Part shown: positions 53,881-63,061 of the stretch, one piece after another
How positions within the stretch are numbered: position 1 is the first letter of the stretch
Layout of the letters: each line of letters starts with the position of its first letter
Origin: Lachnospiraceae bacterium
GTDB lineage: Bacteria; Bacillota; Clostridia; Lachnospirales; Lachnospiraceae
Assembly (NCBI GenBank): GCA_011959105.1
Contig: BLLU01000031.1
Span: 1-64,000 of the forward strand
DNA length: 64,000 nucleotides
Direction: 5' to 3'
Program-made: the position numbers and the translations under genes
Notes under the pieces: generated by a model
Database searches by the model: none
Told to the model about the DNA's origin: nothing
What the model saw: the letters and a program-made list of their open reading frames with translations, nothing else

Positions 53881-55880
53881 GTGCAAATGACGGAGAGGAT
53901 CAGGGAGGAATTCAGAAGTTTGAGAAAAAAGCCGGCAAAGATAATCTGTTCGGCTATGGTAACGATTTTCATGCTTGTGCTTACAGGCTTTGCGTGGGAT
54001 GGAATCACAAAAAGGCTGGTGATTTGTCTGGGGCTCAGCGTACTGAGCGGTATTATATTGCTGCTTCCCAAACTGCCCAATTGGATCTCCATTCCCATGC
54101 TGGCTTTGTATCTGTACTATGTCCCGTCAAAAATTTTTTTGCGCATGGAACTGCCCATGCAGGATATGAGCCGGATTGTGGACGGGGCGGAGTTGCTGAC
54201 GGTGTTGTTTATTTTATGCGCCTACCTGCTGGTTTTTCTTTTTACCCAGAGCAGTGCGGCGGCGCTGGGAGCGGGAAGTTCCTTCTTTCTGATTCTTTTT
54301 CTGGCGGAATATTATATATGGAAATTCAGAGGAGATTTTCTGATGCCCAGTGATCTGGGGGCCGTGGGTACGGCCATGTCTGTTATGGGAAGCTATAACT
54401 TCAGCCTGTCGCCGGAGGCGTTGTACACGCTGATATATTTTTTGTTTTTCATCTTCTGGGGATTTCGGATTGGAATCCGCATGGGTAAGTGGGTGCATAT
54501 CCTTGTGTCGGTGATGGCGGTGCTTTTCGTGGGGGGATGGTACTATACGGTGATGAATACACCGAATCCTCTGGGAAAGGAATTTATGGTACATTACTGG
54601 AATGTGGGCGATACCCGGAACCTGAACGGGGCCTGCCTGAGTTATTTCCTGCTGCTGAAGGACAGCAAGGTGGATGTTCCCGGCGGGTATTCCGAAAAAG
54701 CCCTGCAGGCAATCGCGGAGGCAGTGGTGGGGGACTATGAAAGTTTACAGGGAACGGGACAGAAGCCAAATATTATCATGGTTATGAACGAGGGCTGGAG
54801 TGATCTGCGGGTGCTGGGAGAACTGGATACTACAGAGGAGTATATGCCCTTTGCGAACAGTCTGACGCAAAATGCCGTGAGAGGGAATCTGTATGTATCC
54901 ATATTGGGGGGACTTACGGCTAATACGGAATTTGAAGTTCTTACAGGGGGGTCCCTCTCTCTGCTTTCTCCTGCCGTGATTCCTTATCAGAACCAGGTGC
55001 GCCATGATATGTCTTCCCTGGCCAGGGTTCTGGAAAATCAGGGTTATGAGACGATGGCTGTCCATCCTAATGGAGACGGAGCGTGGGGAAGAAACAGAGT
55101 ATATACACATTTTGGCTTTGATACCTTTATTCATCAGGGGAACTGGGCAGTCCCCTATGAATATATGCGAGAATATATTTCCGATGCCTGTAATTTTAAA
55201 GAGATAATTTACAGATATGAAGAAAGGAACAAGGAAGTTCCGTTTTTTTGTTTAATGTAACCATACAGAACCATGGAAGTTATCAGGGGGATGTGCCTGC
55301 GGATATAGATATTGTGAGAGCGGGGAACACCCCCGGAGAAAATATGGGAGATATTACGGAATTGCAGAATTATATAAATCTGTTAAAAATAACGGACGAT
55401 GCTTTTGAGGAGTTTGTGAGTTATTTCGCGAATGTGGAAGAGCCTGTAATCATCTGCATGTTTGGGGATCATCAGCCCGTCTGGGATGAAGATTTTTATA
55501 ATATTATGTTTGAAGGACAGGAACTGACCGACCGGGAACGCAATCTGCGGAAATATATGGTTCCCTATGTTATATGGGCCAATTATGATGTACAATGGAA
55601 AGAATACGGGGATATGAGTGCCAACTTCCTGCCGGCGGTTCTCGTGGAATGCGCAGGTCTTCAGCTTCCTTCTTTTTATCAATACCTTATGGGACTGCAT
55701 GAGGAATATCCGGTTCTGACAAAACGGGGCTGCCTGGACAGGGACGGAAAACTCACGGACATAGCGGATATATGGGACACGGACCAGATCCGCAGGTATC
55801 GCATGTTCCAATATAACCAGCTGTATGTGGAGGAGTATCAGCGGGAAATATTTGAGGAAGTGGAGGCTGTGCTGCAATGA
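53881..55880 (+). pseudogene. LTA-synthase-like membrane sulfatase, frameshifted at a T7 tract
   Basis: Lipoteichoic-acid-synthase-type protein split into 53881-55260 and 55248-55880. The first part has about five membrane helices and the start of the sulfatase domain (NIIMVMNEGWSDLRVLGE, GLTANTEFEVLTGG). The second carries NVTIQNHGSYQG and MFGDHQPVWDEDFY. Adding one T to TTTTTTT at 55243-55249 gives VPFFLFNVTIQNHG and a single frame of about 666 residues. It is therefore a real frameshift, a phase-variable tract or a sequencing error. GTG 53881 follows AAAGGAG. The enzyme class transfers glycerol phosphate or similar groups outside the cell. The gene overlaps the GDPD gene by four bases. Confidence 0.82.
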
Positions 55881-56728
55881 AAGGAAAGATTATATTCGGA
55901 ATAGCGGCGGCATATCTGTTTCTGGCGGTGATCATGTGTTCACTGATCCGCCGCAGTCAGGCCATCCCCTGGCATGAAAAGCATTCCACAATATGTCATG
56001 CGCTGGGGAGGACCCGGGAGGGATATCATATGACCAATTCGCTGGAGGCTTTTCAGTACAACTACAGCCGGGGACAGCGCGTATTTGAGGCGGATATCCA
56101 GATTACTTCGGATGGGGTAATGGTTCTGCGGCATGACTGGAACGGGGATCTGGGGCAGGCGGAAGCCTTTGGATGGACCCAGGAGGAACGGGGCGCGGTC
56201 ACGGCCCGGGAGTTCCTGGATACGCCCATCTATGGGATGTATACGCCGCTGTCCCTGAAAGACTGGTTTGCCATTATGGAGAGTCATCCCAATATTTACA
56301 TGGTAACGGATACAAAATATTCCCCGGAGGTGGAGAAACAGTTCCGTCTCTTTGTGGACACTGCCCTGGAAAACGGGTATGAGAAGGTACTTTCCCGGGT
56401 GATTGTACAGATCTATTATAAGGAGATGTACGACGAAGTGACAGCGGTTTATCCTTTTGAAAATCTGTTATGGACATTGTACTATATCGGATATCCTGAC
56501 CGGGGGGAGATATTGGAGTTCATGGAGCGGAAGGAGATACCAGTGCTGGTGATGCCTTCTTCCTGGTGGGACGGGCAGAAACAGAACGATCTGAGAGACA
56601 GCGGTATAAAAGTATATGTTCATACGGTGGACGATGAAGAGGAAGCCCGCCGGAGAATGACGGAGGAGGGGATCAGCGGTGTTTATACGGATGATATTCT
56701 GCCCTCAACAGCCGTCCAATGGAAATAA
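55877..56728 (+). CDS. Membrane-anchored glycerophosphodiester phosphodiesterase
   Basis: A 283-residue GDPD-family protein. An N-terminal signal anchor lies at residues 4-25, then the TIM-barrel enzyme with ICHALGRTREGYHMTNSLEAF (catalytic His and substrate loop), VFEADIQITSDGVMVLRHD (E-x-D metal ligands and second His) and MVTDTKYSP. It hydrolyses glycerophosphodiesters to glycerol-3-phosphate. Because it faces outward and is coupled (ATGA) to the LTA-synthase-like gene, it may trim or recycle glycerophosphate polymer. Confidence 0.9.
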   Translation: MKGKIIFGIAAAYLFLAVIMCSLIRRSQAIPWHEKHSTICHALGRTREGYHMTNSLEAFQYNYSRGQRVFEADIQITSDGVMVLRHDWNGDLGQAEAFGWTQEERGAVTAREFLDTPIYGMYTPLSLKDWFAIMESHPNIYMVTDTKYSPEVEKQFRLFVDTALENGYEKVLSRVIVQIYYKEMYDEVTAVYPFENLLWTLYYIGYPDRGEILEFMERKEIPVLVMPSSWWDGQKQNDLRDSGIKVYVHTVDDEEEARRRMTEEGISGVYTDDILPSTAVQWK

Positions 56729-56752
56729 AATAAAAAAGTTTCAAAAAAACAG

Positions 56753-56780
56753 TTGACGTATCCGACTTTTGTGATATAAT
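56753..56780 (+). promoter_or_regulatory. Promoter of rpsU
   Basis: TTGACG (56753-56758), 16-bp spacer, TATAAT (56775-56780) with a TGA extension upstream of the -10 box. An 88-nt leader follows. Confidence 0.8.
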
Positions 56781-56868
56781 GAGTCATGTACATATGGGTT
56801 TCCAATGTACATATTAACCCAGTCAGTCAAGATGCTTGCAAGGGACTGAAGGGAGGTCAGGTGTAATC

Positions 56869-57045
56869 ATGTCAAACGTAATCGTAAAAGAGAACGAGAC
56901 TTTGGACAGCGCATTGCGTCGCTTTAAAAGAAGTTGTGCGAAGGCTGGAATCCAGCAGGAGATTCGTAAGAGAGAGCACTACGAGAAGCCGAGCGTAAAG
57001 CGTAAGAAAAAGTCCGAAGCGGCAAGAAAGCGTAAATATAACTAA
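56869..57045 (+). CDS. rpsU: 30S ribosomal protein S21
   Basis: 58 residues, the normal Firmicutes length. It begins [20 protein letters not shown] and ends in a lysine/arginine-rich tail. It binds the 3' region of 16S rRNA in the small subunit and helps initiation. ATG 56869 follows GGGAGGTC at 11 nt; the open frame to 56836 is leader. Own promoter and terminator, so it is monocistronic. Confidence 0.98.
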   Translation: MSNVIVKENETLDSALRRFKRSCAKAGIQQEIRKREHYEKPSVKRKKKSEAARKRKYN

Positions 57046-57054
57046 TGACATGAG

Positions 57055-57080
57055 GTCCTTGGCGCAGTCCAAGGACTTTT
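57055..57080 (+). terminator. Terminator of rpsU
   Basis: GTCCTTGG (57055-57062) pairs with CCAAGGAC (57069-57076), followed by TTTTACTTT. Confidence 0.85.
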
Positions 57081-57134
57081 ACTTTCCAGCGATTATGAGG
57101 CAGGAGGTCTACGGCACGTTAGGAGGGATGTACC

Positions 57135-57728
57135 ATGTGGACAAAAGAATTTTTCGGGATGGATGTATACCATTTGACAGCGGCTTTTATTGTGTACAGT
57201 ATGCTGGGATGGCTGGTGGAATCCATTTATATGTCATTCTGCAATAAGAAGCTGACAAACAGAGGATTTGCAAAGGGGCCCTTCTGCCCCATCTACGGAT
57301 TTGGAGCGGTGATCGGTTATCTGCTTCTGCGTCCGCTGAAATTTAATTACATAGTGCTTTATATTGTGGCGGCTTTGTCTGCCACCACCTTTGAATTTCT
57401 GGTGGGAAAGATGATGATTCGGATATTCGGCGAACTGTGGTGGGACTACAATGAGAAGCCTTTTAATTACAAGGGTATTATCTGCCTGGAGAGTACGGTG
57501 GCCTGGGGCTTTTACGGTCTGGGGATCGTTGTGTTTCTGCACGGCTGGATTCTGGAGTTGATTGACAGGGTTCCCATGCATGTTGGCACCAAGCTGATCT
57601 GGGGGATTATGCTGCTGGTGACGGTGGACTATATTGTCCAGCTGCTGCATGCTTTCCATGTGGACCTGTCACAGCAGCGTGAGAAGCTGGCGGAGAAAGT
57701 GGATAAATTCAGGGCAAGATGGAATTAA
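57135..57728 (+). CDS. Putative ABC transporter permease-like membrane protein (CmpB-type)
   Basis: A 197-residue polytopic protein of the family named ABC_trans_CmpB in Pfam. About five membrane helices are visible, with the conserved AAFIVYSMLGWLVESIYMSF at the start and RGFAKGPFCPIYGFGAV, then LWWDYNEKPFNYKGIICLEST. Despite the family name no ATPase partner is adjacent and the transport role is unproven. ATG 57135 follows AGGAGGGATGTACC. Confidence 0.88.
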   Translation: MWTKEFFGMDVYHLTAAFIVYSMLGWLVESIYMSFCNKKLTNRGFAKGPFCPIYGFGAVIGYLLLRPLKFNYIVLYIVAALSATTFEFLVGKMMIRIFGELWWDYNEKPFNYKGIICLESTVAWGFYGLGIVVFLHGWILELIDRVPMHVGTKLIWGIMLLVTVDYIVQLLHAFHVDLSQQREKLAEKVDKFRARWN

Positions 57729-57748
57729 AGCCGGATGCGGCGGATAGA

Positions 57749-57785
57749 CAGGGGGTGCGGCCATTGGGCCGCAGCCCCTGTTTTT
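57749..57785 (+). terminator. Terminator after the CmpB-like gene
   Basis: CAGGGG...GCGGCC and GGCCGC...CCCCTG arms around ATTG (57749-57780), then TTTTT. Confidence 0.85.
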
Positions 57786-57808
57786 ATGGGGAATGTGCAT
57801 ATGCCTCC

Positions 57809-57836
57809 TTCCTGCTCCATATATTAGTGGTAGAAT
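57809..57836 (+). promoter_or_regulatory. Possible extended -10 promoter for the first carboxypeptidase
   Basis: TTCCTG (57809-57814), 16-bp spacer, TAGAAT (57831-57836) with TGG extension. Confidence 0.45.
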
Positions 57837-57857
57837 AGAACAGGGAAGGTGCAGGGG

Positions 57858-59096
57858 ATGAAAGAAAAGCCCGAAAACACAAGGTTACGAATCGGATTAC
57901 ATAAAAAGGGCCCGGGGCGCGGAAGACAGGCGGGAAGGCGCTGGGCGGCGTTTGTCATGGGATTGTGGATGACGCTGCTGCAATTTGTTTATGGCGGACT
58001 GCCGGCCCAGGCCCAAGTGGAGGTTTCCGCTCCGTCGGCGATTCTGATGGAGGCGTCCACAGGCCAGGTGCTTTTTGAACTGAACGCCACGGAGCGCAGA
58101 TGTCCGGCCAGTATCACCAAGATCATGACATTGCTGCTCACTTTCGAACAGATCGAACTGGGCAAAATCAGCCTGGAAGACAATGTGATCACCAGCGAGT
58201 ATGCCAGTTCCATGGGAGGCTCCCAGGTTTTCCTGGCCCAGGGGGAGACACAGACTCTGGACACCATGATCAAATGTATCGCCGTGGCTTCCGGGAACGA
58301 TGCCTCCGTGGCTGTGGCGGAGCATATTGCCGGTTCGGAAGAGGCTTTTGTGGCGCTGATGAATGATAAAGCCGGACAGCTTGGCATGACGGACACTCAT
58401 TTTGAGGATTGCTGCGGACTGACCAATTCGGACGGACACTACACCACGGCCAGGGATGTGGCTCTGATGAGCCGGGAACTGATCACCAAATATCCCCAGG
58501 TCTACAACTATACCCAGATCTGGATGGAGGACATCACACACGAAACCCGCCAGGGGACTACCAATTTTACCCTGAGCAGTACCAACAAGCTGCTTAAGCA
58601 GTATCCCTATGCCACCGGCCTTAAGACCGGTTCCACGGAAAAGGCAAAATTCTGTCTGGCGGCCACGGCCCGCAAAGACGGCATTGACATGATTGCGGTG
58701 GTCATGGGGGCGCCGGATCCCAAAGGACGGTTCAAGGACGCCCAGACGCTGCTCACTTACGGTTTCAATATCAGCGCCATGTACGTGGATCCCAACACGG
58801 ACCCGCTGCCGTCCCTGGCAGTGGAACGGGGTGTGGCGGAACAGGTGCCGCTGGCGTATGCAGGGGAATTTCGTTATCTGGATACCCAGGGCCGGGATTT
58901 GAACAGGGTGGAGAAAGTCATGGAACTGCCGGAATCGGTGCAGGCTCCCGTGGAACAGGGCAGACAGGCAGGGGTGGCCAAATACATATTGGACGGTGTG
59001 GAACTGGGGGTGGTCCCCATATTGTACGGAGAGACGGTGGCCAAAGCGGCGTACAGTGACTATCTGCACAAAATATTCCGGGAATTCCTTTTATAA
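57858..59096 (+). CDS. D-alanyl-D-alanine carboxypeptidase (PBP5/DacF type)
   Basis: A 412-residue low-molecular-mass penicillin-binding protein that removes the terminal D-Ala of peptidoglycan peptides. An N-terminal signal sequence follows a basic n-region (about 30-52). Catalytic S-x-x-K is SITK in RRCPASITKIMTLLL, S-x-N is SGND, and K-T-G is LKTGSTEKA. A C-terminal PBP5_C beta domain follows. Start ATG 57858 lies 8 nt after GGAAGG. A second, more diverged paralogue is at 61549. The gene heads a run with the phosphoesterase and scpAB. Confidence 0.95.
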   Translation: MKEKPENTRLRIGLHKKGPGRGRQAGRRWAAFVMGLWMTLLQFVYGGLPAQAQVEVSAPSAILMEASTGQVLFELNATERRCPASITKIMTLLLTFEQIELGKISLEDNVITSEYASSMGGSQVFLAQGETQTLDTMIKCIAVASGNDASVAVAEHIAGSEEAFVALMNDKAGQLGMTDTHFEDCCGLTNSDGHYTTARDVALMSRELITKYPQVYNYTQIWMEDITHETRQGTTNFTLSSTNKLLKQYPYATGLKTGSTEKAKFCLAATARKDGIDMIAVVMGAPDPKGRFKDAQTLLTYGFNISAMYVDPNTDPLPSLAVERGVAEQVPLAYAGEFRYLDTQGRDLNRVEKVMELPESVQAPVEQGRQAGVAKYILDGVELGVVPILYGETVAKAAYSDYLHKIFREFLL

Positions 59097-59149
59097 ACGG
59101 GACGGATGTGGTAAACTACCAGAAAACCAAATTACGGACGGAGAAAGAT

Positions 59150-60007
59150 ATGCTGGATATGCTGTTATTTGTACTGATATTGCTTTTTATAGTGATTCTG
59201 TGGGTCATGATATATGACAGCAACCGCTTTGTGGTGGTGCGTCACCAAGTTCGGGACCGGCGCATCGGGGGGCGCATCCGGGTGGTATTTTTGTCGGATC
59301 TGCACAACAGACAGTTTGGAAAGAACAATGCGGAACTGCTCAAAGCCATCGAGGATGCCCAGCCGGACGCTGTGCTGGTGGGCGGCGACATGATCAACGG
59401 TAAGCCCGGTGAAAAGCTGGAGGGGGCGGTGGAACTGCTGCGTGCTCTGAAGGAGAAATATTCGGTGTACTACGCCAACGGCAATCATGAACATCGGATC
59501 AAGCTGTATCCGGGGACCTACGGGGATGCGGCGGAGCGTTATGGAAAGGCTCTTGCGGAATTGGGGATTGAGCCTCTGGTGAACTGTCATGTGCAGCTGC
59601 CGGGAGTCAATCTTACCATTTATGGATCGGAGATAGACAAATACTATTATAAACGATTTACCGTGCCGGAGATGAAGCCGGATTATCTGCCGGATCTTCT
59701 GGGCTGTCCCCGGCCGGAGACCTACACCGTTCTTCTGGCTCACAATCCGGATTATTTTTCCCGATATGCCCAATGGGGGGCGGATCTGGTGCTGTCCGGC
59801 CATGTGCATGGCGGCATCATCCGCATCCCTTTCTGGGGGAAGGGCCTTTTGTCCCCCAATGTGCGTTTCTTTCCCAAATATGACGGCGGCGTCTTCCGGG
59901 AGGAGGGCTGCACCATGATTCTGAGCCGGGGCCTGGGAATCCACACCATCCCCTTCCGCCTCTTTAATCCCGGAGAACTGATTGTGATTGATTTTGCAGA
60001 ACAATAG
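59150..60007 (+). CDS. Membrane-anchored calcineurin-like metallophosphoesterase (YkuE-like)
   Basis: A 285-residue protein with an N-terminal membrane anchor (residues 3-22) and a dinuclear metal phosphoesterase domain: VVFLSDLHNRQFG (D-x-H), AVLVGGDMINGK (G-D), YYANGNHEHR (G-N-H-E), LLAHNPDYF and LSGHVHGGIIRIP (G-H-x-H). Substrate unknown; YkuE-like members act on phosphate esters of membrane or wall molecules. I chose ATG 59150 with GGAGAAAG upstream over 59108. Confidence 0.92.
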   Translation: MLDMLLFVLILLFIVILWVMIYDSNRFVVVRHQVRDRRIGGRIRVVFLSDLHNRQFGKNNAELLKAIEDAQPDAVLVGGDMINGKPGEKLEGAVELLRALKEKYSVYYANGNHEHRIKLYPGTYGDAAERYGKALAELGIEPLVNCHVQLPGVNLTIYGSEIDKYYYKRFTVPEMKPDYLPDLLGCPRPETYTVLLAHNPDYFSRYAQWGADLVLSGHVHGGIIRIPFWGKGLLSPNVRFFPKYDGGVFREEGCTMILSRGLGIHTIPFRLFNPGELIVIDFAEQ

Positions 60008-60085
60008 TTCTGCTTGATTACAGCAGGAAAAACAGGTACAATGGTCTGCGAAGCGCAAAGGAAGAGCCAGGGAAAGGATAAGGAC

Positions 60086-60841
60086 ATGGCGATACCGGTG
60101 AAACTGGAGGTGTTTGAGGGGCCGCTGGACCTGCTGCTGCACCTGATTGACAAGAACAAGGTGGATATCTATGATATACCGATCGTGGAGATCACGCAGC
60201 AGTATATGGATTATATCAGACAGATGGAGACCGAGGACATGAATGTGATGAGCGAGTTCCTGGTCATGGCGGCTACCCTGATTGATATCAAGTGCCGTAT
60301 GCTGCTGCCCAAAGAGGTGAATGAGGACGGGGAGGAAGAGGACCCCAGGGCGGAGCTGGTACAGAAACTCCTGGAATACAAAATGTTTAAATTCATGTCC
60401 TACGAATTGCGGGACAGGCAGGTGGACGCGGAGAAGAATTTTTACCGGGGGCAGCATCTTCCGAAGGAAGTGGCGGCTTACCGGCAGCCCGTGGACTATG
60501 GGGAATTGATCGGGGATATGAATCTGGCCCGGCTTAACGAGATTTTCAAGGCGCTGCTCAAGCGCCAGGTGGACAAGATCGATCCCATCCGCAGCAATTA
60601 CGGCAATATCGAGAAGGACGAAGTGGATATGGACGAGCGTTCCCTGTTTGTGGAAGCCTACGCCCAAAGCCACAGGCGGTTCAGCTTCCGGAGACTGCTG
60701 GAGCAGCAGGACAGCCGTATGCAGATCATCGTCACCTTTCTGGTGATTCTGGAACTGATGAAAACGGGAAAAATCACCATATCCCAGGAAAATATTTTTG
60801 ACGACATTATGATAGAGTCCAATATGTGCGTGAGTGCATAG
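60086..60841 (+). CDS. scpA: Segregation and condensation protein A
   Basis: A 251-residue kleisin subunit of the SMC-ScpAB condensin complex that compacts and separates chromosomes. The N-terminal KLEVFEGPLDLLLHLIDKNKVDIYDIPI is diagnostic, as is the C-terminal winged helix that contacts the SMC head (FVTFLVILELMKTG-like segment near residue 225). ATG 60086 follows AAAGGATAAGGAC; the open frame from 60014 lacks support. scpB follows 22 bp later. Confidence 0.97.
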   Translation: MAIPVKLEVFEGPLDLLLHLIDKNKVDIYDIPIVEITQQYMDYIRQMETEDMNVMSEFLVMAATLIDIKCRMLLPKEVNEDGEEEDPRAELVQKLLEYKMFKFMSYELRDRQVDAEKNFYRGQHLPKEVAAYRQPVDYGELIGDMNLARLNEIFKALLKRQVDKIDPIRSNYGNIEKDEVDMDERSLFVEAYAQSHRRFSFRRLLEQQDSRMQIIVTFLVILELMKTGKITISQENIFDDIMIESNMCVSA

Positions 60842-60863
60842 GGCAGGAAGGGTAAAGGGCAGG

Positions 60864-61433
60864 ATGGAACATACTTTGGCGAAAGCGGCGATAGAGGCAA
60901 TCCTTTTTGCCATGGGGGAGTCGGTGGAGGTCAGCCGCCTGGCAGACGCCATAGGGGAGGATGTGAAAACCACCCGGGAAATCCTGGGGGAGATGGAGCA
61001 GGAATACAGGCAGGAAGGCCGGGGGATCGGTATGACCTGGTTTGACAGCGCAGTGCAGCTCTGCACCAAGGCGGAGATGTATGAATATCTGATCAGGATC
61101 GCCAAGGCTCCCAGAAAAATGGTACTTACGGATACGGTGATAGAGACCCTGTCCATCATAGCGTACAAGCAGCCCATCACCCGGGTGGAGATCGAACGGA
61201 TCAGAGGGGTAAGCTGCGACCATGCCATCAACAAGTTGTTGGAGTATGACCTGGTCACGGAACTGGGGCGGCTGGACGCGCCGGGAAGGCCCCTGCTGTT
61301 CGGGACCACCCAGCAGTTCCTGCGCTGTTTCGGCGTGGGGAGCCTGGAGGAACTGCCGGAACTGTCCACGGTGCAGATGGAGGAATTCAAACAGCAGGCG
61401 GAAGCGGAGGCGCAGATGCAGCTGGAGATATGA
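60864..61433 (+). CDS. scpB: Segregation and condensation protein B
   Basis: A 189-residue tandem winged-helix protein that dimerises and clamps ScpA in the condensin complex. Landmarks are AIEAILFAMGESVEVSRLADAIG, VLTDTVIETLSIIAYKQPITRVEIERIRGV and GRLDAPGRPLLFGTTQQFLRCFGV. ATG 60864 has GGGCAGG just upstream. Its stop overlaps the start of a 37-codon frame (ATGA), described separately. Confidence 0.97.
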   Translation: MEHTLAKAAIEAILFAMGESVEVSRLADAIGEDVKTTREILGEMEQEYRQEGRGIGMTWFDSAVQLCTKAEMYEYLIRIAKAPRKMVLTDTVIETLSIIAYKQPITRVEIERIRGVSCDHAINKLLEYDLVTELGRLDAPGRPLLFGTTQQFLRCFGVGSLEELPELSTVQMEEFKQQAEAEAQMQLEI

Positions 61434-61543
61434 CAGGCGGCATCTGCGGGGAACGGCTGCGGCGCCTGTCGGAGAATCGGCGTTTCATATATCTGGCCGC
61501 CGTCACATATATTGGGATAACAGAATCTGTGGCGGTTGAATAG
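61430..61543 (+). CDS. Possible 37-aa coupling mini-cistron
   Basis: ATGA overlap with the scpB stop opens a frame of 37 codons beginning MTGGICGERLRRLSENRRFI and ending 5 bp before the next carboxypeptidase start. That gene has no good ribosome binding site, so translation passing through this mini-frame could deliver ribosomes to it. The peptide itself looks unremarkable. Confidence 0.35.
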   Translation: MTGGICGERLRRLSENRRFIYLAAVTYIGITESVAVE

Positions 61544-61548
61544 TCAAA

Positions 61549-62892
61549 ATGAGAATAAGGCTGAGAAGATACATATGTGTGCTGTGCTGCCTGCTTTTGC
61601 TGCTGCGGCAGACGCCGGGTCTTGCTCAGGAACCGGAGCCCGGGGAACTTTATGCCCAGGCGGCGGTGCTGATGGATGCGGACTCCGGCAGGGTGTTGTA
61701 TGACAAAAACGGCGCACAGGTGCTGGCCATGGCCAGCACCACCAAGATTATGACATGCATTCTGGCCCTGGAACTGGCAGACCCCCAGGAGACGGTGGAG
61801 ATTTCTGCCTATGCCGCTTCCATGCCCAAAGTAAAGCTGTATGTGCAGAAGGGGGAGCGCTATCTGCTGGAAGATCTGCTTTACAGCCTGATGCTGGAAT
61901 CCCACAATGATGCGGCGGTGGCCATAGCGGAGCATCTGGGCCGCAAATATCTGCCGGAGCAGCTGGGGGAAAAGTCACCGTCGGAGTATTCCCCGGAGGA
62001 GAGCCGGCAGGCGGTGGAGGCATTCGCGGCGGTGATGAACCGCAAGGCGGCGGAATTGGGATGCGGGGATACCTGGTTTATCACGCCCAACGGATTGGAT
62101 GCCACCCAGGTGCTGACCCTGGAAAACGGGGAAACCGTAGAGAAGCGCCATTCCACCACGGCCCGGGACCTGGCCTCCATCATGTGTTACTGCATCCGGC
62201 GTTCTCCCAGGAGTCAGGCGTTTCTGGAGATCACCCAGACCCCCTCCCACAGTTTTTCCATTGATAACGGCCGCAGCTTTTCCTGTGCCAATCACAATGC
62301 CTTCCTGCAGATGATGCAGGGCGCTATCAGCGGCAAGACCGGCTTTACCAACCAGGCCGGGTACTGTTATGTGGGGGCCCTGGAACGGGACGGCAGGACG
62401 CTGGTGGTGGCGCTCCTGGCCTGCGGCTGGCCCAACAACAAAGGATACAAATGGAGCGATACCAGGATACTGATGAATTTTGGTTTGAATGATTTTGCCT
62501 ACCATTCCCTGGACGAAGTGGCGTATGACGAGTCGGAACTGGAGTCCCTGCCTGTGCTGGGGGGGCAGACCCTGGAGATCGGAGATACGGCCTATGCGCC
62601 GGTACGCATCTTAGAGAGGGGGCCGGGAGGAGACTATCAGGGGACCGGGGCTGACGGGGAGGATCAGGAGATCGAAGGGCTGCTTCTCCGGGACGGAGAG
62701 GAGATCCGGGTGGAATGTCATATGGAACGGCAGCTGCAGGCGCCTGTGGAAGCCGGGAAACAGGTGGGCACCATACAATACATATTTCAGGACCAGGTGT
62801 ATCGGGAAGAGCATATCGTCACCACCAGGGCGGTGCGGGAAATCGACTACAGATGGTGCTTCCAACAGATTATGCGGTATTTTCTGCTGTAG
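61549..62892 (+). CDS. dacF: D-alanyl-D-alanine carboxypeptidase (DacF-like), second paralogue
   Basis: A 447-residue secreted serine peptidase. The signal peptide (MRIRLRRYICVLCCLLLLLR) ends near residue 26. Catalytic S-x-x-K is STTK in LAMASTTKIMTCIL, S-x-N is SHND in LMLESHNDAAVAIAEHLG, and K-T-G is GKTGFTNQAGYC. It trims D-Ala from peptidoglycan stem peptides. An unusual feature is the absence of a Shine-Dalgarno sequence before ATG 61549. The position behind scpAB is typical for Lachnospiraceae. A terminator follows at 62926. Confidence 0.93.
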   Translation: MRIRLRRYICVLCCLLLLLRQTPGLAQEPEPGELYAQAAVLMDADSGRVLYDKNGAQVLAMASTTKIMTCILALELADPQETVEISAYAASMPKVKLYVQKGERYLLEDLLYSLMLESHNDAAVAIAEHLGRKYLPEQLGEKSPSEYSPEESRQAVEAFAAVMNRKAAELGCGDTWFITPNGLDATQVLTLENGETVEKRHSTTARDLASIMCYCIRRSPRSQAFLEITQTPSHSFSIDNGRSFSCANHNAFLQMMQGAISGKTGFTNQAGYCYVGALERDGRTLVVALLACGWPNNKGYKWSDTRILMNFGLNDFAYHSLDEVAYDESELESLPVLGGQTLEIGDTAYAPVRILERGPGGDYQGTGADGEDQEIEGLLLRDGEEIRVECHMERQLQAPVEAGKQVGTIQYIFQDQVYREEHIVTTRAVREIDYRWCFQQIMRYFLL

Positions 62893-62925
62893 GAAAATAA
62901 AATACGAAAAATATTACAAAAAAAT

Positions 62926-62955
62926 GCAATTCGTGCTAGGCGAGTTGCTTTTTTT
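62926..62955 (+). terminator. Terminator after the scpAB-carboxypeptidase run
   Basis: GCAATTCG (62926-62933) pairs with CGAGTTGC (62941-62948) including one G-U, followed by seven T. An extended -10 box TGT-TATACT (62957-62965) right after it probably starts the carboxyltransferase transcript. Confidence 0.75.
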
Positions 62956-63061
62956 GTGTTATACTGTGGGAGAAATTAATCATGGGGGCATTTGTTTTTT
63001 TATCAGAAAGCCCCGTGTTAATTCGTTATAATTCATACCAATATAAACGGAGGGCTGAAAC

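Noticed and set aside
56761..56868. Riboswitch or autoregulatory RNA in the rpsU leader
   Set aside because: The 88-nt leader has only a weak dyad and no match to a known leader motif that I can identify by eye.
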